DNA from: Torymus aiolomorphi | Lineage: Eukaryota; Arthropoda; Insecta; Hymenoptera; Torymidae | Direction of reading: 5' to 3' | DNA length: 64,000 bases | Assembly (NCBI GenBank): GCA_036365515.1 | Contig: CM070873.1 | Coordinates: 176,687,604 to 176,751,603 of the forward strand | Part shown: one piece after another, positions 55,217-64,000 of the stretch | How the letters are laid out: each line of letters starts with the position of its first letter | Position numbering within the stretch: position 1 is the first letter of the stretch | Program-made: the position numbers and the translations under genes | Notes under the pieces: model-generated | What the model was told of the DNA's origin: nothing | Seen by the model: the letters and a program-made list of their open reading frames with translations, nothing else | The model's database searches: none

Positions 55217-56092
55217 TTAAACTTTTAACGCACTAACAACATTTTTTTCTAGACTTGTTAAATACTCGGCATATACTTCCAAAAACATTATTTCGAGAGA
55301 ACTCTCGCTAAAATTTGCAAACATTAATTGATTTAGCGCGAGTTCTTTCATTTTGGCTTCTAGTTCATTAAATACAACGCCGATGAATGTATGGTCTAGT
55401 AAATGCACGTCGTTTTTGCTAATTGCTTCCGTTTTAATAACATCGATCATTATACCGAAAACTTTGTTCACAAAAGCCGACATTTCTTCTAACTTTTTTA
55501 ATTTATAGTCTATACACTGTTGGAACTGTTTCAATCCGTTGAAAGTTGTATACTGCATCATAATCTTCGGTGGTTTTTCAGACTTCTTCTTTTTTGTTGT
55601 AGGTTCGTCACTGGTAGTGGAGGCGGCTGCCTCCTGATTGGCGTTATCGTCTTCAAAGTCGAACTGTTGAGCCTCGTGTTCGTACTGAAGGGTGAACGAT
55701 GGCGGTGTTACTTCGGGCTTATCGGAGATTGATACGGTTCTATGACCGTAGGCTGCGGTCATTTCGACGTCGAGGTGCGGTAAATATATTTTTGCATATT
55801 TGCCTTGCTTTACAAAATCGCCTGATGCCCATAGATACTCTCCGAAGGTCTTGAAATGGGTTTTTAATTGTTCCCAACTGTCGATATCCAGAGTTATATA
55901 TTTATGCGGTGATGTATGCCCGCCGAACCTGATGACGGGTCGGAAATAGCCAGCAGCATAATCCAAGCCGACGTAAATGAACTTGGAGTACGAATAGTTG
56001 AGAGCGTAAGTCGAATTGTACAGTAAATTCGGCACTAGCTGTGTTTGAGACATTTTTAAAAAATACTGACTTAACGTTGGTAAAAATGTCAC
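55217..56092 (-). CDS. Maverick hypothetical protein, possibly PC4-like
   Basis: Open frame of 291 codons; an internal ATG at 56053 (MSQTQLVPN) could be the true start. Residues about 50-95 (PVIRFGGH to WEQLKTHFKTFGEYL) have the look of a PC4-type single-stranded-DNA-binding strand-helix unit (ITLDIDSWEQLK), an inference from pattern only. The middle (about 145-175) is acidic then Lys-rich. The C-terminal third is helical and Leu/Glu-rich. It is the last large gene of the cluster. Upstream it has its own ~860-bp intergenic region with a repeated motif, so it may have a separate promoter. Function is otherwise unknown. Confidence 0.6.
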   Translation of the reverse strand: MTFLPTLSQYFLKMSQTQLVPNLLYNSTYALNYSYSKFIYVGLDYAAGYFRPVIRFGGHTSPHKYITLDIDSWEQLKTHFKTFGEYLWASGDFVKQGKYAKIYLPHLDVEMTAAYGHRTVSISDKPEVTPPSFTLQYEHEAQQFDFEDDNANQEAAASTTSDEPTTKKKKSEKPPKIMMQYTTFNGLKQFQQCIDYKLKKLEEMSAFVNKVFGIMIDVIKTEAISKNDVHLLDHTFIGVVFNELEAKMKELALNQLMFANFSESSLEIMFLEVYAEYLTSLEKNVVSALKV

Positions 56093-56950
56093 GACTTTGT
56101 CGAGGTAGAGCGACTGACTGACTGAGGGTGGCGCGGCTAGGCCCCGTACTTATTCTCTCTCCAGCGCGAATCCCCTCCTTTCTACCACGAGTTACGATTG
56201 GCCGGTCGATTGTTACGTAAAATCCGAGCGCCCAATCATGAACGTTTACGCGTATGTATCGGAGAGTGGGGAGAAGCGTTGGGAAACTCGCGGAGCCCTT
56301 GAGAAACAGAAGCATAAATTTTCCCCGTTAAGGGTTTTGAGCCTCAAAGAAGAAGAAGAAGAAGAAAAAGAAAACGGCACATGTGTTTTTCACCACTTGA
56401 AAAAAGGGAAACAGCTAAGGTGTTTTTCACCACTTGAAAAAACCGTTACGCATGTGCTTTTCGGTAACTCGATCTGATTATGTTTCAAAGCCTCAGAGAA
56501 GAAAGCGCCTTCTGTGTTTTTCACCACTTGAAAAAACCGTTACGCATATGCTTTTCGGTTTCTTCATGGAATAGTACATATTCATTTGAAGATAAAAAAG
56601 GTAAGGTATTAAATTTAGCGGGCAAGGTCGTTAAATGAATACGATGTTTGTTTAACTTTTTTTATTGTTCGATCAAATTAAAAAAAATACATTTTAAATT
56701 TACAAATATATGAATAATATAAAATTACAAGCTAAAAAAGGCCAAGACAAACGTAGTATACAAAACCTTATAAACTAAGAAAGACGGATACACGCACACA
56801 TCAACTTTTACAATTCTAAAACTTACAATGTACATAAAGTGTAAATATAAACTAAAAATTGAATGTGTTTCTGGATAAAAAAGAAATATTACAAACTAAA
56901 AAATTGAATGTGACGTAGGATTAAATAGAAATATTATAATAAAAATTAAG
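56093..56950. promoter_or_regulatory. Intergenic region with repeated TTTTTCACCACTTGAAAAA
   Basis: The near-palindromic motif TTTTTCACCACTTGAAAAA occurs three times (about 56385, 56423, 56515), twice followed by CCGTTACGCATRTGCTTTTC. A GAA tract lies at 56348-56372. It is the largest gene-free stretch in the cluster, between the 291-aa gene and the protease, so promoter or terminator elements are expected here. The repeated motif is the best candidate for a control site. Its role is inference. Confidence 0.5.
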
Positions 56951-57544
56951 TCACGCACAGACACACACACACACATACACACACACACACACGCGCGCGC
57001 ACACGCACATTTTATATAAATGCTTTACATGTTTGAACGAACGAGCCAGCGCCCTTGGAAATAATGCTGGGCAAATTGTTCGCACGACGGAGTCTTTTTC
57101 GGTGATTTTTTCTTTTACATTTTCATAAAATTTTGCGGCCAGTGCGTCGTTTACATGTGAATCACGTGAAAAGACGTTACAAAACGCGCGTAAAGTGCGA
57201 TCGCTACACATATAGCAAAGAAACATAATACAATATTCGCCGCAAACTTTAGAATTAACACTCTGCAGTTTCTTCTCGTTCCACTTGAAGCTTGCGCAAT
57301 TTCTTCGAAGTCGATCGATATGATGTCGTGACACAGGGGCGACTCCATAGCTATCGGAATATGTTCCTTTTGCATTTTTGTCTATGTAGAATGCCACCCA
57401 GTGGGATCCAGGCTTATCTGAGGTATCGACATTGGTTACAATAGCGGCTGGAAGACTCAAGCTTCTGGGGATGTGATCGGCGTATACACCTATCGAGTTT
57501 GCTCTGAGGCCACTAATGGCCCTCGTGATTTGTTTCGTATTCAT
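56951..57544 (-). CDS. Adenovirus-type cysteine protease (maturation protease)
   Basis: A 197-residue protein of the adenain/Ulp1-like class, which in Mavericks and adenoviruses is thought to cleave capsid and core precursors. Motifs: GSHWVAFYID (His, about residue 47), YSDSYG (Asp, about 65), QSVNS (Gln) and VCGEYC (Cys, about 102). The length is near the family norm. The start codon overlaps the stop of the upstream gene as ATGA, a translational-coupling style. The last ~20 codons run through an AC microsatellite (56955-57010), giving a Cys/Val-rich tail that is surely an expansion. No disabling change is seen in the catalytic region. Confidence 0.9.
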   Translation of the reverse strand: MNTKQITRAISGLRANSIGVYADHIPRSLSLPAAIVTNVDTSDKPGSHWVAFYIDKNAKGTYSDSYGVAPVSRHHIDRLRRNCASFKWNEKKLQSVNSKVCGEYCIMFLCYMCSDRTLRAFCNVFSRDSHVNDALAAKFYENVKEKITEKDSVVRTICPALFPRALARSFKHVKHLYKMCVCARVCVCVYVCVCVCA

Positions 57545-58281
57545 TTTGCGTTTTCGCTAAATGTGAAATATGTGCTGCTGTCGCTGTCACTTGCTATTTC
57601 TGGGGCCACATCCGTCTCGTCGCGGCCGTCGTCGTTCTGCTCCTCCTCCTCCTCCTCCACAGTGGACTGCTCGCTGCCCGGGTGAAAACGGAGTGATTTT
57701 TTGCGCTGCTTCTGGTGATACTGATGAAGTGCAGTGTAGAACATTTGACTTTGTACTTGGTCTTTGTTGACCAGCTTCCACTCTTCGGGTAGTATAGAGC
57801 GCATCCACTTTTTTATTTGGTGCGCCTTGTAGAGCGTGCAAAAATCTTGTTCATTTTTAAACCTCTGAGTCGCGTGCGTAGGACATACCACCACGTCAGA
57901 AAACATGTTGTTGAGTTTTCCGAACGTCGGCGAGTCATATTTTTCTAAATTACATATGTTTCGACCGAGTAAAGATTACAGGTACCAGGCCTTCTCCTCG
58001 CCGCGAACGTAAATCCGTCTTGCTGCTCTTGCGATATTGAAGAGATAACGATATAGCTGTCTGAGTGATACTTCGCCCTCGAACCAGTTAATACCGTGAA
58101 TATCGACAGCGCAGTAGGAATTAGTATTTTTTACGTCTTCGGGCAGCTCGATGAAATTGCACGGTGCTTGTACAATCCAGTGGTCGGCAATGGGTTTCTG
58201 TAGGCAAATGATCGCCACCTCCTTTGGTAAAAACTTCCTTTCAGTGTCTCGAAACCCTTGTATATCCATGACGTAATCCAT
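57541..58281 (-). pseudogene. Maverick 'QGF' protein, one nonsense codon
   Basis: Frames 57976-58281 and 57541-57906 are one reading frame split by a TAA at 57976. It begins MDYVMDIQGFRD, with KEVAIICL, HGINWFEGEV and IYVRGEEKAWYL. After the stop come NICNLEKYDSP, then CPTH and a Glu-rich tail. Proteins beginning with D-x-QGF are common in insect and cnidarian genomes without a name; the start is reminiscent of DEDD-type nucleases, an inference. The start ATG overlaps the capsid stop (TAATG) and the end overlaps the protease start (ATGA). About 246 residues in full. Confidence 0.7.
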
Positions 58282-59703
58282 TATACGTGTGTGCGTAGCG
58301 AGCGCCGAGAGAAAAGTGAGGCTTGAGGGCGCCGCCTGCTTCCTCTCGAGTCCTCGTCCCCCAACCTTTTTAACGACTGGGCACTAAAATCGGATAATAT
58401 TTGGCGGGTGGAGTCTATTTCGAGAACGTTATCGTACTCGGCATAAACAACGCAATTTATTGTGCTTGTTGGAGCAGACTCAAATCCCACCTCTATGCGT
58501 AAGCTACCTGAGCGAACGAGATTCCAATGCGAGGCGCAGTGGGCCGATAGATCGGGTGTGAGATCGAAAGCCGTGAGAAAGTAGCCCAGTGAATAGTTGA
58601 AACGGTTTATGCCAAGACCCTCGTTGAGGAAATGTATACCTGTGCCCGAGTAGAGGGTTTGAAATGCATCTATAAACATACTATCATTAGCAGCAACTGT
58701 AACGGTTTGCTCGGAATTTGAGACCCATGGACGTAGAGGCAGAGGTGATTTATTGAAAAGTGTTGAAAATTAAACGGGTTAAATGTTCGATTGCCATTGA
58801 ATGCCTTATTATCGACAAATCCTATTATTATTCTTTTAGATAATTGCCCAAGAATGGCATTATCGATGGTGTCGCCATGTATACCTGCGTGAAGCGTAAA
58901 AGTTTTGACTTCTACTCTCGTGACGGGATACTTGGCCGTTGCTTTAGCGAGAGCGTTGGCGTGTGTAATTAAAATTCCCGGATTTATCGTCACGCGCCGA
59001 ACGATGAGCGTGGCTTCCTTTATTTTCAGGCCGAATTTACCATCTTCGGTGGCGTCCGTTAGGCAAAAGGCATCTTTGCTTCGTACTAGTCGTACTCTCA
59101 TTTCTACACCATTAATGAGCATTCTGTCTTGATTAAAGACGTCGCAGTGCAGATGGCCAATCATGTCGAAGGTTTTTCCATTGAGTGTGAAATGCTGACG
59201 ATGGAGAGCACCCTTGTTAGATATTTCACCTTGAATGTGCGGCTGGGCTTCGAATAAACCGGGCGTATCATCGTACCACAATCCGGCCGTTAAGTGTGAT
59301 TCTTTTGCGATTAGCGAGTAGTTGAGCAGTGTCTCTATGTATGCTCTGTAAGGATATGCATTATTGGGTGGAGAAACGAGTTTTTGATTTAGAAAAACGT
59401 CGATTTGATTAAACATTGAATGCAGTAAATTATTTACTGGGGCAACTTTTAAGTTTTCAGCAGGGGTTTCGGCATTCGGCTGTATTCTAGCTTCCACATA
59501 GAGCATGGTGTACGCGAGATCTAATGTTCGCTTGCGCTCGGGATGACGAACTCTATGGGCGCGTCTCCTTCGTCGCTGAGCGAGGACACAGGTTTATAGT
59601 GTAAAAAACTACTACTCTCAATCGACGTTTGTGTCGCCGGAAGAGTGAAAATGTCGAGCTCGCTCGACATGCACTCGTTAGAGTGTGAGTGCAAGAAGGC
59701 CAT
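58281..59703 (-). pseudogene. Major capsid protein (double jelly-roll), two frameshifts
   Basis: The main shell protein of Maverick-type elements. Three frame segments: 59521-59703 (N-terminus, ends in IPSASEH), 58670-59506 (LHSMFNQIDVFLNQKLVSPP, AYIETLLNYS, VNPG-like VTINPGIL) and 58281-58679 (YSGTGIHFLNEGLGI, LTPDLSAHCA, DNVLEIDSTRQIL). Frameshifts lie near 59522 and 58675; no other stops. The whole would be about 474 residues, a normal size. The blocks NQIDVFLN, YRAYIETLL and the LTPDL-type C-terminus are typical of the family. The gene is downstream of the pX-like gene by 3 bases and overlaps the QGF start. Confidence 0.85.
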
Positions 59704-59706
59704 TTT

Positions 59707-60210
59707 TTACTTTGGACCAAAAATATCGTTTATGTTGCGAAGGACCTTCCTCTTCTTCTTCTTCTTCTTCTTGCTCGTTCTCACAGCGGGCTTTCTTTTG
59801 CCGGGTTTTTTCTTACCGCCTGCCGTGCGCGTCCGAGTATGTTTCTTTCTCGACTGGCGCCGCCGCTTGCCATTCTCGCCTGTTTTATATCCCGAGCCTT
59901 TCATTATTTCCGATATTTTGTCAGCAGCTTTTCTTTTGAGGTTGCGTCCAGATTCTTTGGCCCGTGATTTTACAGCCTCCTTGAAATTGACACCTCTGTT
60001 GGCAACGTCGTCAACAAGCTTTATACCTGCGCGTAGTGTCTCTTTACCTACAGCCTTGGCCCCGCTCGTGATGTATGGCAGGATGTGACGAAAAAGGCTT
60101 CCTAACCAGGCTCCTACCCCGCGACCTCTCTGAAAAGTCGAACCAACAAAAACATTTCTCACTCCACCCCCGCCTAGCTGCTCGTCGTAGTAGCGCCCGT
60201 AATGACTCAT
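59707..60210 (-). CDS. pX-like basic core protein
   Basis: 167 residues. N-terminus Gly-rich (YYDEQLGGGGVRNVFVGSTF), then a hydrophobic helix (WLGSLFRHILPYITSGAKAV), then a strongly basic C-terminus (KRRRQSRKKH, KKKKKKKRK). This resembles the adenovirus pX/pVI-type minor core proteins found in Mavericks, which bind DNA or membranes; a C-terminal cut by the cluster's protease is possible. One base separates it from the penton-like gene. The CTT/AAG run near 59750-59775 encodes the lysine tract. Confidence 0.7.
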   Translation of the reverse strand: MSHYGRYYDEQLGGGGVRNVFVGSTFQRGRGVGAWLGSLFRHILPYITSGAKAVGKETLRAGIKLVDDVANRGVNFKEAVKSRAKESGRNLKRKAADKISEIMKGSGYKTGENGKRRRQSRKKHTRTRTAGGKKKPGKRKPAVRTSKKKKKKKRKVLRNINDIFGPK

Positions 60211-60211
60211 C

Positions 60212-61033
60212 TTAACGTTTGCGCTTAAAGTGTAGCGTGACCGTCAACGTGCCGTACTCGAATGGTATACGTTGCCCATGTTGATCTCTTATATCGATAA
60301 CGATGCTACGAAAATTGTGATAGAGAAGAGGTATATAGTGAACGGGTGCAAAACGCTGTACAGTACTGCAACCGTACTTAGAGCTGGAGTTGTCTATAGA
60401 AACTATGCGCAGTAGGGCAGCTTGTGTGTCACCTACTGTATAAGGTTCACATATATCGGTATAGATATATATCTGGTCGGGCAAGGCTCGAGAAAGCAAG
60501 GCAGGTCTGCTGGCTGCAATGTCGCGGTAACCTTCATGCGTTGTAAATGAACCTTTTTGACCTGCTTCGTCGAAGCCGAATACACGCATGATTTTTTCGT
60601 TGAAATCCGTAATGTGTATTTGCGAGCCGTCACACTTGCGTCTTATGATGTAAGACCCCTTACGATATTTATGGGGCTCGAGCATTTGATGCTTATATGT
60701 GTCATTCGCCGCGTTTATAGCGTCTACTAGTTGTTCGACTGAATCGTAAATACCTTCGGGTATACGACACAGTTTTTTGTTGATGAGACCCTCATTATCC
60801 TCAGCCGAGTAAAAAGTGTAACTTGCTTCGTCATCTTGAAAATGTACGATACTGCAGGGTATGTGAATTTCAACGAGGCCCACGAGCCACTCGCCGTGTA
60901 ACTTTTTCTCGCGCTGCAGCTGCGTCGTAAAACAACATGTTGTATTTTCGGGAAAATACGTCATGCTGCTGTTACTAGGTAGTACCATATAAAAATCATC
61001 GCTCGTTTCCATTTTTTTTTCAGATGTTTTCAA
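60212..61033 (-). CDS. Penton-like minor capsid protein
   Basis: 273 residues, open. It has FYMVLPSNSSMTYFPENT near the start, then LHGEWLVGLVEIHIPCSI, the pattern of the Maverick minor capsid (single jelly-roll, penton base-like) protein. C-terminal blocks include VQRFAPVHYIPLLYHNFRSI and GTLTVTLHFKRKR. It probably forms the vertices of the particle. The start overlaps the integrase 3' end by 14 bases; an alternative start is METSDD, seven residues in. Confidence 0.85.
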   Translation of the reverse strand: MKTSEKKMETSDDFYMVLPSNSSMTYFPENTTCCFTTQLQREKKLHGEWLVGLVEIHIPCSIVHFQDDEASYTFYSAEDNEGLINKKLCRIPEGIYDSVEQLVDAINAANDTYKHQMLEPHKYRKGSYIIRRKCDGSQIHITDFNEKIMRVFGFDEAGQKGSFTTHEGYRDIAASRPALLSRALPDQIYIYTDICEPYTVGDTQAALLRIVSIDNSSSKYGCSTVQRFAPVHYIPLLYHNFRSIVIDIRDQHGQRIPFEYGTLTVTLHFKRKR

Positions 61034-62108
61034 GCTCGCTTGCTTTTACCCACGAGTTGAATTTATCAGGGTAACCGAGCCACTTAACGAGTGCTCTCTT
61101 TTTAGCACCCCGTCCTTCTGTGCGTATGACGCGGTCGACTTTGAAAAGCTTATCGGGCGCGGGTCGTTCACGGCCGACTAACACGAGCTCCCCGGGATAA
61201 AAGAAACCATCGATAATTTCTTCATTCAAATCTTCGAGCACTTATGTATAGAGATTTTGACGCGTCGAAACGCTGATTATCTTGAACACTTCTTCGCTAA
61301 AATTTTTTTCGTATCCTCTCTCAAAGGTATTCCTCGTATGACTGATGCGCACGAGGTTGTCCACCTAGAATTTAGGCAGCGCCGGTGGTCGCCTTCGATA
61401 ATTGTAGCTCGCGCGTTTGGCTAAATTTTCGATCGCTGTCGGCGCGTTGTACAATGTGACATCGATAGGTCTCATGCGCGTACCACTGTGTAGCGTGCGA
61501 TTGTAAGCGTGTACAATCTTTTGCACGACATCGATGTATCTCTTTGTGTTACTATGAGAAAAGTATCGCCAGATTCGCTCGCGTAACGTTCTGTTGAGTC
61601 TTTCGACCACAGCTGCTTTAATGTCGGGGTTGCGAGCGACTCTGAATGTTATCTCTTTTCGGCGGAGGAGCGCCTGAAATGCTGTACCGGTAAACTCTTT
61701 GCCTCGATCGGTTTGCACGCATATAGGCAGTCGGGGATGTGCTCGATCGATAATCCGTGCGAAGGCGTCGGTAACGTTGCGCGCGGTCTTATCTTTTATC
61801 GGTTCCACCCATGCGTACTTACCGAGTACGTCAATCACCACTAGAATGTAGTTGTAACCGTCGTTGTGATCTTTTATCGTCGTGAGCTGTAGCAAATCAG
61901 CCTCCCAAACATCGTCAATGTTCGTCACGTTGTAGCGTAATCGTGGAAATCGCCTTCGTATCGGGTGATGGAGCGTGTAGGCATCTTGATTGCTCAGCCA
62001 CGAGTAAATTTTTTTCTTTTCCCTTTTAGCGTTCAAGCGCACAAGATTGCGCGCCCCAGCGTAGCCTGCTTCATGCTCAAGGTCGTAGTATTGTTTTTCG
62101 TACGTCAT
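61020..62108 (-). pseudogene. Retroviral-type integrase with chromodomain, two nonsense codons
   Basis: One frame of 363 codons broken by TAG at 61362-61364 and TAA at 61242-61244. An N-terminal region (EAGYAGARNL) precedes the rve core: WEADLLQL, QTDRGKEFTG and AAVVERLNRTL, about 34 residues between the second Asp and Glu. All three acidic residues are present. After the first stop, VRISHTRNTFERGYEKNFSEE matches the usual linker, and the end carries a chromodomain (FKVDRVIRT, ALVKWLGYPDKFNSW). It joins element ends to host DNA. The first stop probably replaced a lysine codon. Confidence 0.9.
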
Positions 62109-62189
62109 TTTTTTATTTTAAAAACCAAGCGTGAGCCACTTTTTTTTCGCTTGTTTTTTACTGCGAGTCTGTATAGACGGATGGGGTGA

Positions 62190-62875
62190 TCAGTGCTGTA
62201 TTGGTGTGGATAGACGTCGTTTGGCCGAGCGCTGAGGATCCGTCAATATTTGCCCAATTTTTAAAAGTGCTGGATTATTAATTAAATTTCCCGGCGTTTC
62301 GGAAGTTCTGAGAAATTTTGCAAATTCAATGCGGCCAACGGGCGCCTCCACGTCCTTACTGTTCTTTTTTTTCAATGCGTCGATGATTAACTCTATTATA
62401 TTGGACCGAGCAATTACACTACCATCTATAGTAATGGTTCCTGAGTTATCCCACTTGAGACGCTCGGGTACAGTGACTTTCCAATGGCGAAGCAAGAGAG
62501 CGCTTTGCGCGCGTGTACTTTCGGTATCCCCGCGAGTATGTCGTCCTCGGACAGTGGTGCAAGCGCCTCTTCGACCTCGTCTATTTCAGGGTGCTCCTCA
62601 CGTACAGCGCTACGCTCGTTATCACGGAAGAAAAGATAGCGACTTAAAATCTGTAGATATTTTACGCACTTCTCGTAATCGTCTCTAGCTGCTTTTGAGC
62701 GTAAAACATCGTATATTTCACCATCCAGACGAGAAAAATGATCACCTGGTGTTTGCAGAGTATTTTCATTCGTATTACTCGCCCCCTCCTCCTCCATGAC
62801 TTTAGATTGCGATGTCTCCGGTGGCGGCTCCGGCACAAGGATCATCTTACGAGCTCGCTCCATGTTTCGAGCCAA
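62190..62875 (-). pseudogene. Maverick hypothetical protein, one frameshift
   Basis: Two frames (62426-62875 and 62190-62495) overlap and belong together; the shift is near 62490. The first part is acidic and has SRLDGEIYDVLRSK and ILAGIPKVHARKA; the second has LLRHWKVTVPERLKWDNSGT, IDGSVIARSNIIELIIDAL. The second block is familiar from Maverick-type clusters in insects, without a known function. It overlaps the upstream KHK gene by 29 bases. Confidence 0.65.
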
Positions 62876-63275
62876 ATATTTTTGAGATAAGCGCTCCTAC
62901 GATCGGAGTGAGTAAGAGTGGTAAAAACGACCCGCCGTTTTGTATAATGACACGTTTCTTCGATTTCCAAGTACCGCTGCCTCTATCACCAGTACGGATC
63001 AGCTTACGCAGCGTTTGCTTATGTTTACGCAATCGGACCTTTTCGGAATCGCTTAGTTTTACGACGCCCTGCGAAACGTTCAACACACACTCGCTTATGC
63101 ATCTGACGAGAGGTTTATCAGCTGTGCGCGCTATAGCAACACGATGTCTTTTGTCCCCGTGACAAAGAGCGTTCAAGAGAGCAAGGTTTCTTTTCGAGAA
63201 ATGTTTACCGCAGGCCATCGCTTTACGACCTATCGGCGCCATAGTTTTTTCCCGACTGATTAACGCACGCCTCAT
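62847..63275 (-). CDS. Maverick 'KHK' protein with hydrophobic C-terminus
   Basis: 142 residues. A Lys/Arg/His-rich N-terminal half, then LRKHKQTLRKLIR, KKRVIIQNGG and a hydrophobic segment FLPLLLTPIVGALISKIFG (about residues 113-131), which could span or insert in a membrane. Proteins of this pattern are common next to Maverick ATPase genes; the role is unknown, perhaps a minor capsid or membrane-active protein. The ATG directly follows the ATPase stop (TGAATG). Confidence 0.65.
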   Translation of the reverse strand: MRRALISREKTMAPIGRKAMACGKHFSKRNLALLNALCHGDKRHRVAIARTADKPLVRCISECVLNVSQGVVKLSDSEKVRLRKHKQTLRKLIRTGDRGSGTWKSKKRVIIQNGGSFLPLLLTPIVGALISKIFGSKHGASS

Positions 63276-63932
63276 TCACCGCGATTTAAAGTACTTGGGC
63301 ACGTAGGCAACGTGCGTCCCGGCATTGGGAAATATGTTTGCTCGAAATCTAAACTCGTCTAAGCAGGCTTGAGAGAGATCGATAAAAAGATAGGAGTGAG
63401 GTTCACGCGTGGCGTCTAGATAGGCCTCACGCAAAAAAGCCGAATCTTCCGGAAAAATTTGTCTCGCGAGGTGCTCTATTTGTGCTCTGTCGCGAGGATT
63501 TTTGAACAATACCAGATACTTGGTATTCAAACTAATGCCGCGCTGTGCCTTAGCTTTGTGAAATACGTTTTGCGTAACGAATATTACGCTAATATTTTTG
63601 TGATGACTACTCTTTGTAAATAAATCTAAAATAACATCGCTCGACGATTCACGCATGAGGTCGTCGAGAATGAGTAACTTTTTTTTCTCATTGTCACTCG
63701 AGTAATCCGCCATCTGTGGAAGGCCCTCTCGAAACTCGATGGGTGGCCCGTTGGGTTTAAAATCTCGTCTGTACGCGTCTTGCCATTCGGTGTAATAAAA
63801 TAAGACACGGTCGAAACGTGTGTCGCAGACCTCTGGCAGGTAGGCGAGAAAGCTTTTAACGAATAAAGATTTACCGCAGCCTGTGGGGCCGCACACGCAG
63901 CAAGTAATAGGATGCTTCCATCGCGTGTCCAT
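63276..63932 (-). CDS. FtsK/A32-like DNA-packaging ATPase
   Basis: 218 residues, intact. Walker A CGPTGCGKSLFVK (residues 14-26), Walker B KLLILDDLMRE (about 84-94), a sensor-like FVTQNVFH (about 117) and a conserved C-terminal half with LFKNPRD. It powers DNA packaging into particles in this class of elements. ATG at 63932 has only ~68 bases of upstream sequence in the window. No upstream gene is seen within it. Confidence 0.9.
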   Translation of the reverse strand: MDTRWKHPITCCVCGPTGCGKSLFVKSFLAYLPEVCDTRFDRVLFYYTEWQDAYRRDFKPNGPPIEFREGLPQMADYSSDNEKKKLLILDDLMRESSSDVILDLFTKSSHHKNISVIFVTQNVFHKAKAQRGISLNTKYLVLFKNPRDRAQIEHLARQIFPEDSAFLREAYLDATREPHSYLFIDLSQACLDEFRFRANIFPNAGTHVAYVPKYFKSR

Positions 63933-64000
63933 GTTTACGACGCGAATAAAGAAAATTACACGCGTGCAGCCTTTTTTAAACCCTTAACTCGCTCACGCGC

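Larger units (their letters stand above)
54720..64000 (-). mobile_element. Maverick/Polinton (adintovirus-like) element, partial
   Basis: A run of minus-strand genes with the hallmark set: FtsK/A32-like packaging ATPase, retroviral-type integrase with chromodomain, adenovirus-type cysteine protease, double jelly-roll major capsid and penton-like protein. Genes are separated by 0-3 bases or overlap (TGA-ATG, TAATG, ATGA), a compact style unlike the surrounding DNA. Base composition is also more GC-rich. The element continues past 64000. The left boundary is uncertain (53.8-54.8 kb). No protein-primed DNA polymerase B is in the window. Broken: integrase, capsid, QGF gene and one hypothetical; open: ATPase, KHK protein, penton-like, pX-like, protease and the 291-aa protein. 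Confidence 0.9.

Noticed and set aside
56238..56477. Plus-strand frame in the Maverick intergenic region
   Set aside because: Opposite in strand to all genes there and driven by the GAA tract and repeated motif.

Overview
The window looks like an insect genome, possibly hymenopteran; that call is an inference from the mix of mobile elements and is weak. I see no host gene. Nearly everything I can explain is mobile or virus-like DNA, much of it nested, set in AT-rich sequence with many microsatellites.

0-20 kb: a Helitron with a recognisable 3' end (467-4905, minus strand) is broken by an intact mariner (2192-3489). A probable solo LTR (5178-6250), an AT-rich repeat field with a three-copy array (8.1-10.3 kb), a foldback element with ~850-bp arms (12.18-14.51 kb), a second and less decayed Helitron (15055-18673) and another foldback element (19013-20314) follow.

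20-26 kb: a gag-only non-LTR element with one intact 463-aa zinc-knuckle ORF, then a GC-rich probable LTR that contains a ~0.9-kb element with a tRNA-like segment, then more dispersed repeats.

26.4-42.7 kb: the clearest find. Two related large DNA transposons are nested. The outer one (26393-42662) is flanked by TTA and sits inside a copy of the 12-kb foldback repeat. The inner one (32713-40577) is flanked by TGC and sits inside the coding region of the outer one. Both encode a large transposase-like protein followed by an XPG/PIN-type nuclease region and a CXC zinc domain. Long TIRs, 3-bp target duplications and the attached nuclease fit the Academ superfamily best.

42.7-54.7 kb: a TTAA-flanked element (43630-46007), a DD41D mariner-like element with tandem subterminal repeats (46551-49546), small foldbacks, a Helitron N-terminal fragment (50.9-51.7 kb) and a ~235-bp tandem array ending in a GT tract.

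54.8-64 kb: part of a Maverick/Polinton (adintovirus-like) element, all genes on the minus strand and tightly packed: packaging ATPase, two unnamed proteins, integrase, penton-like protein, pX-like basic protein, double jelly-roll major capsid, a 'QGF' protein, an adenovirus-type protease and a possibly PC4-like protein. Several genes carry single nonsense codons or frameshifts while others are open, so it is a fairly recent but decaying copy. It runs off the right edge of the window; no DNA polymerase B gene is seen.

A small repeat family (copies near 0.3, 5.0, 6.4 and 49.9 kb) has a shared core, different iterated motifs in different copies, and always lies in TA microsatellites. I do not recognise it.
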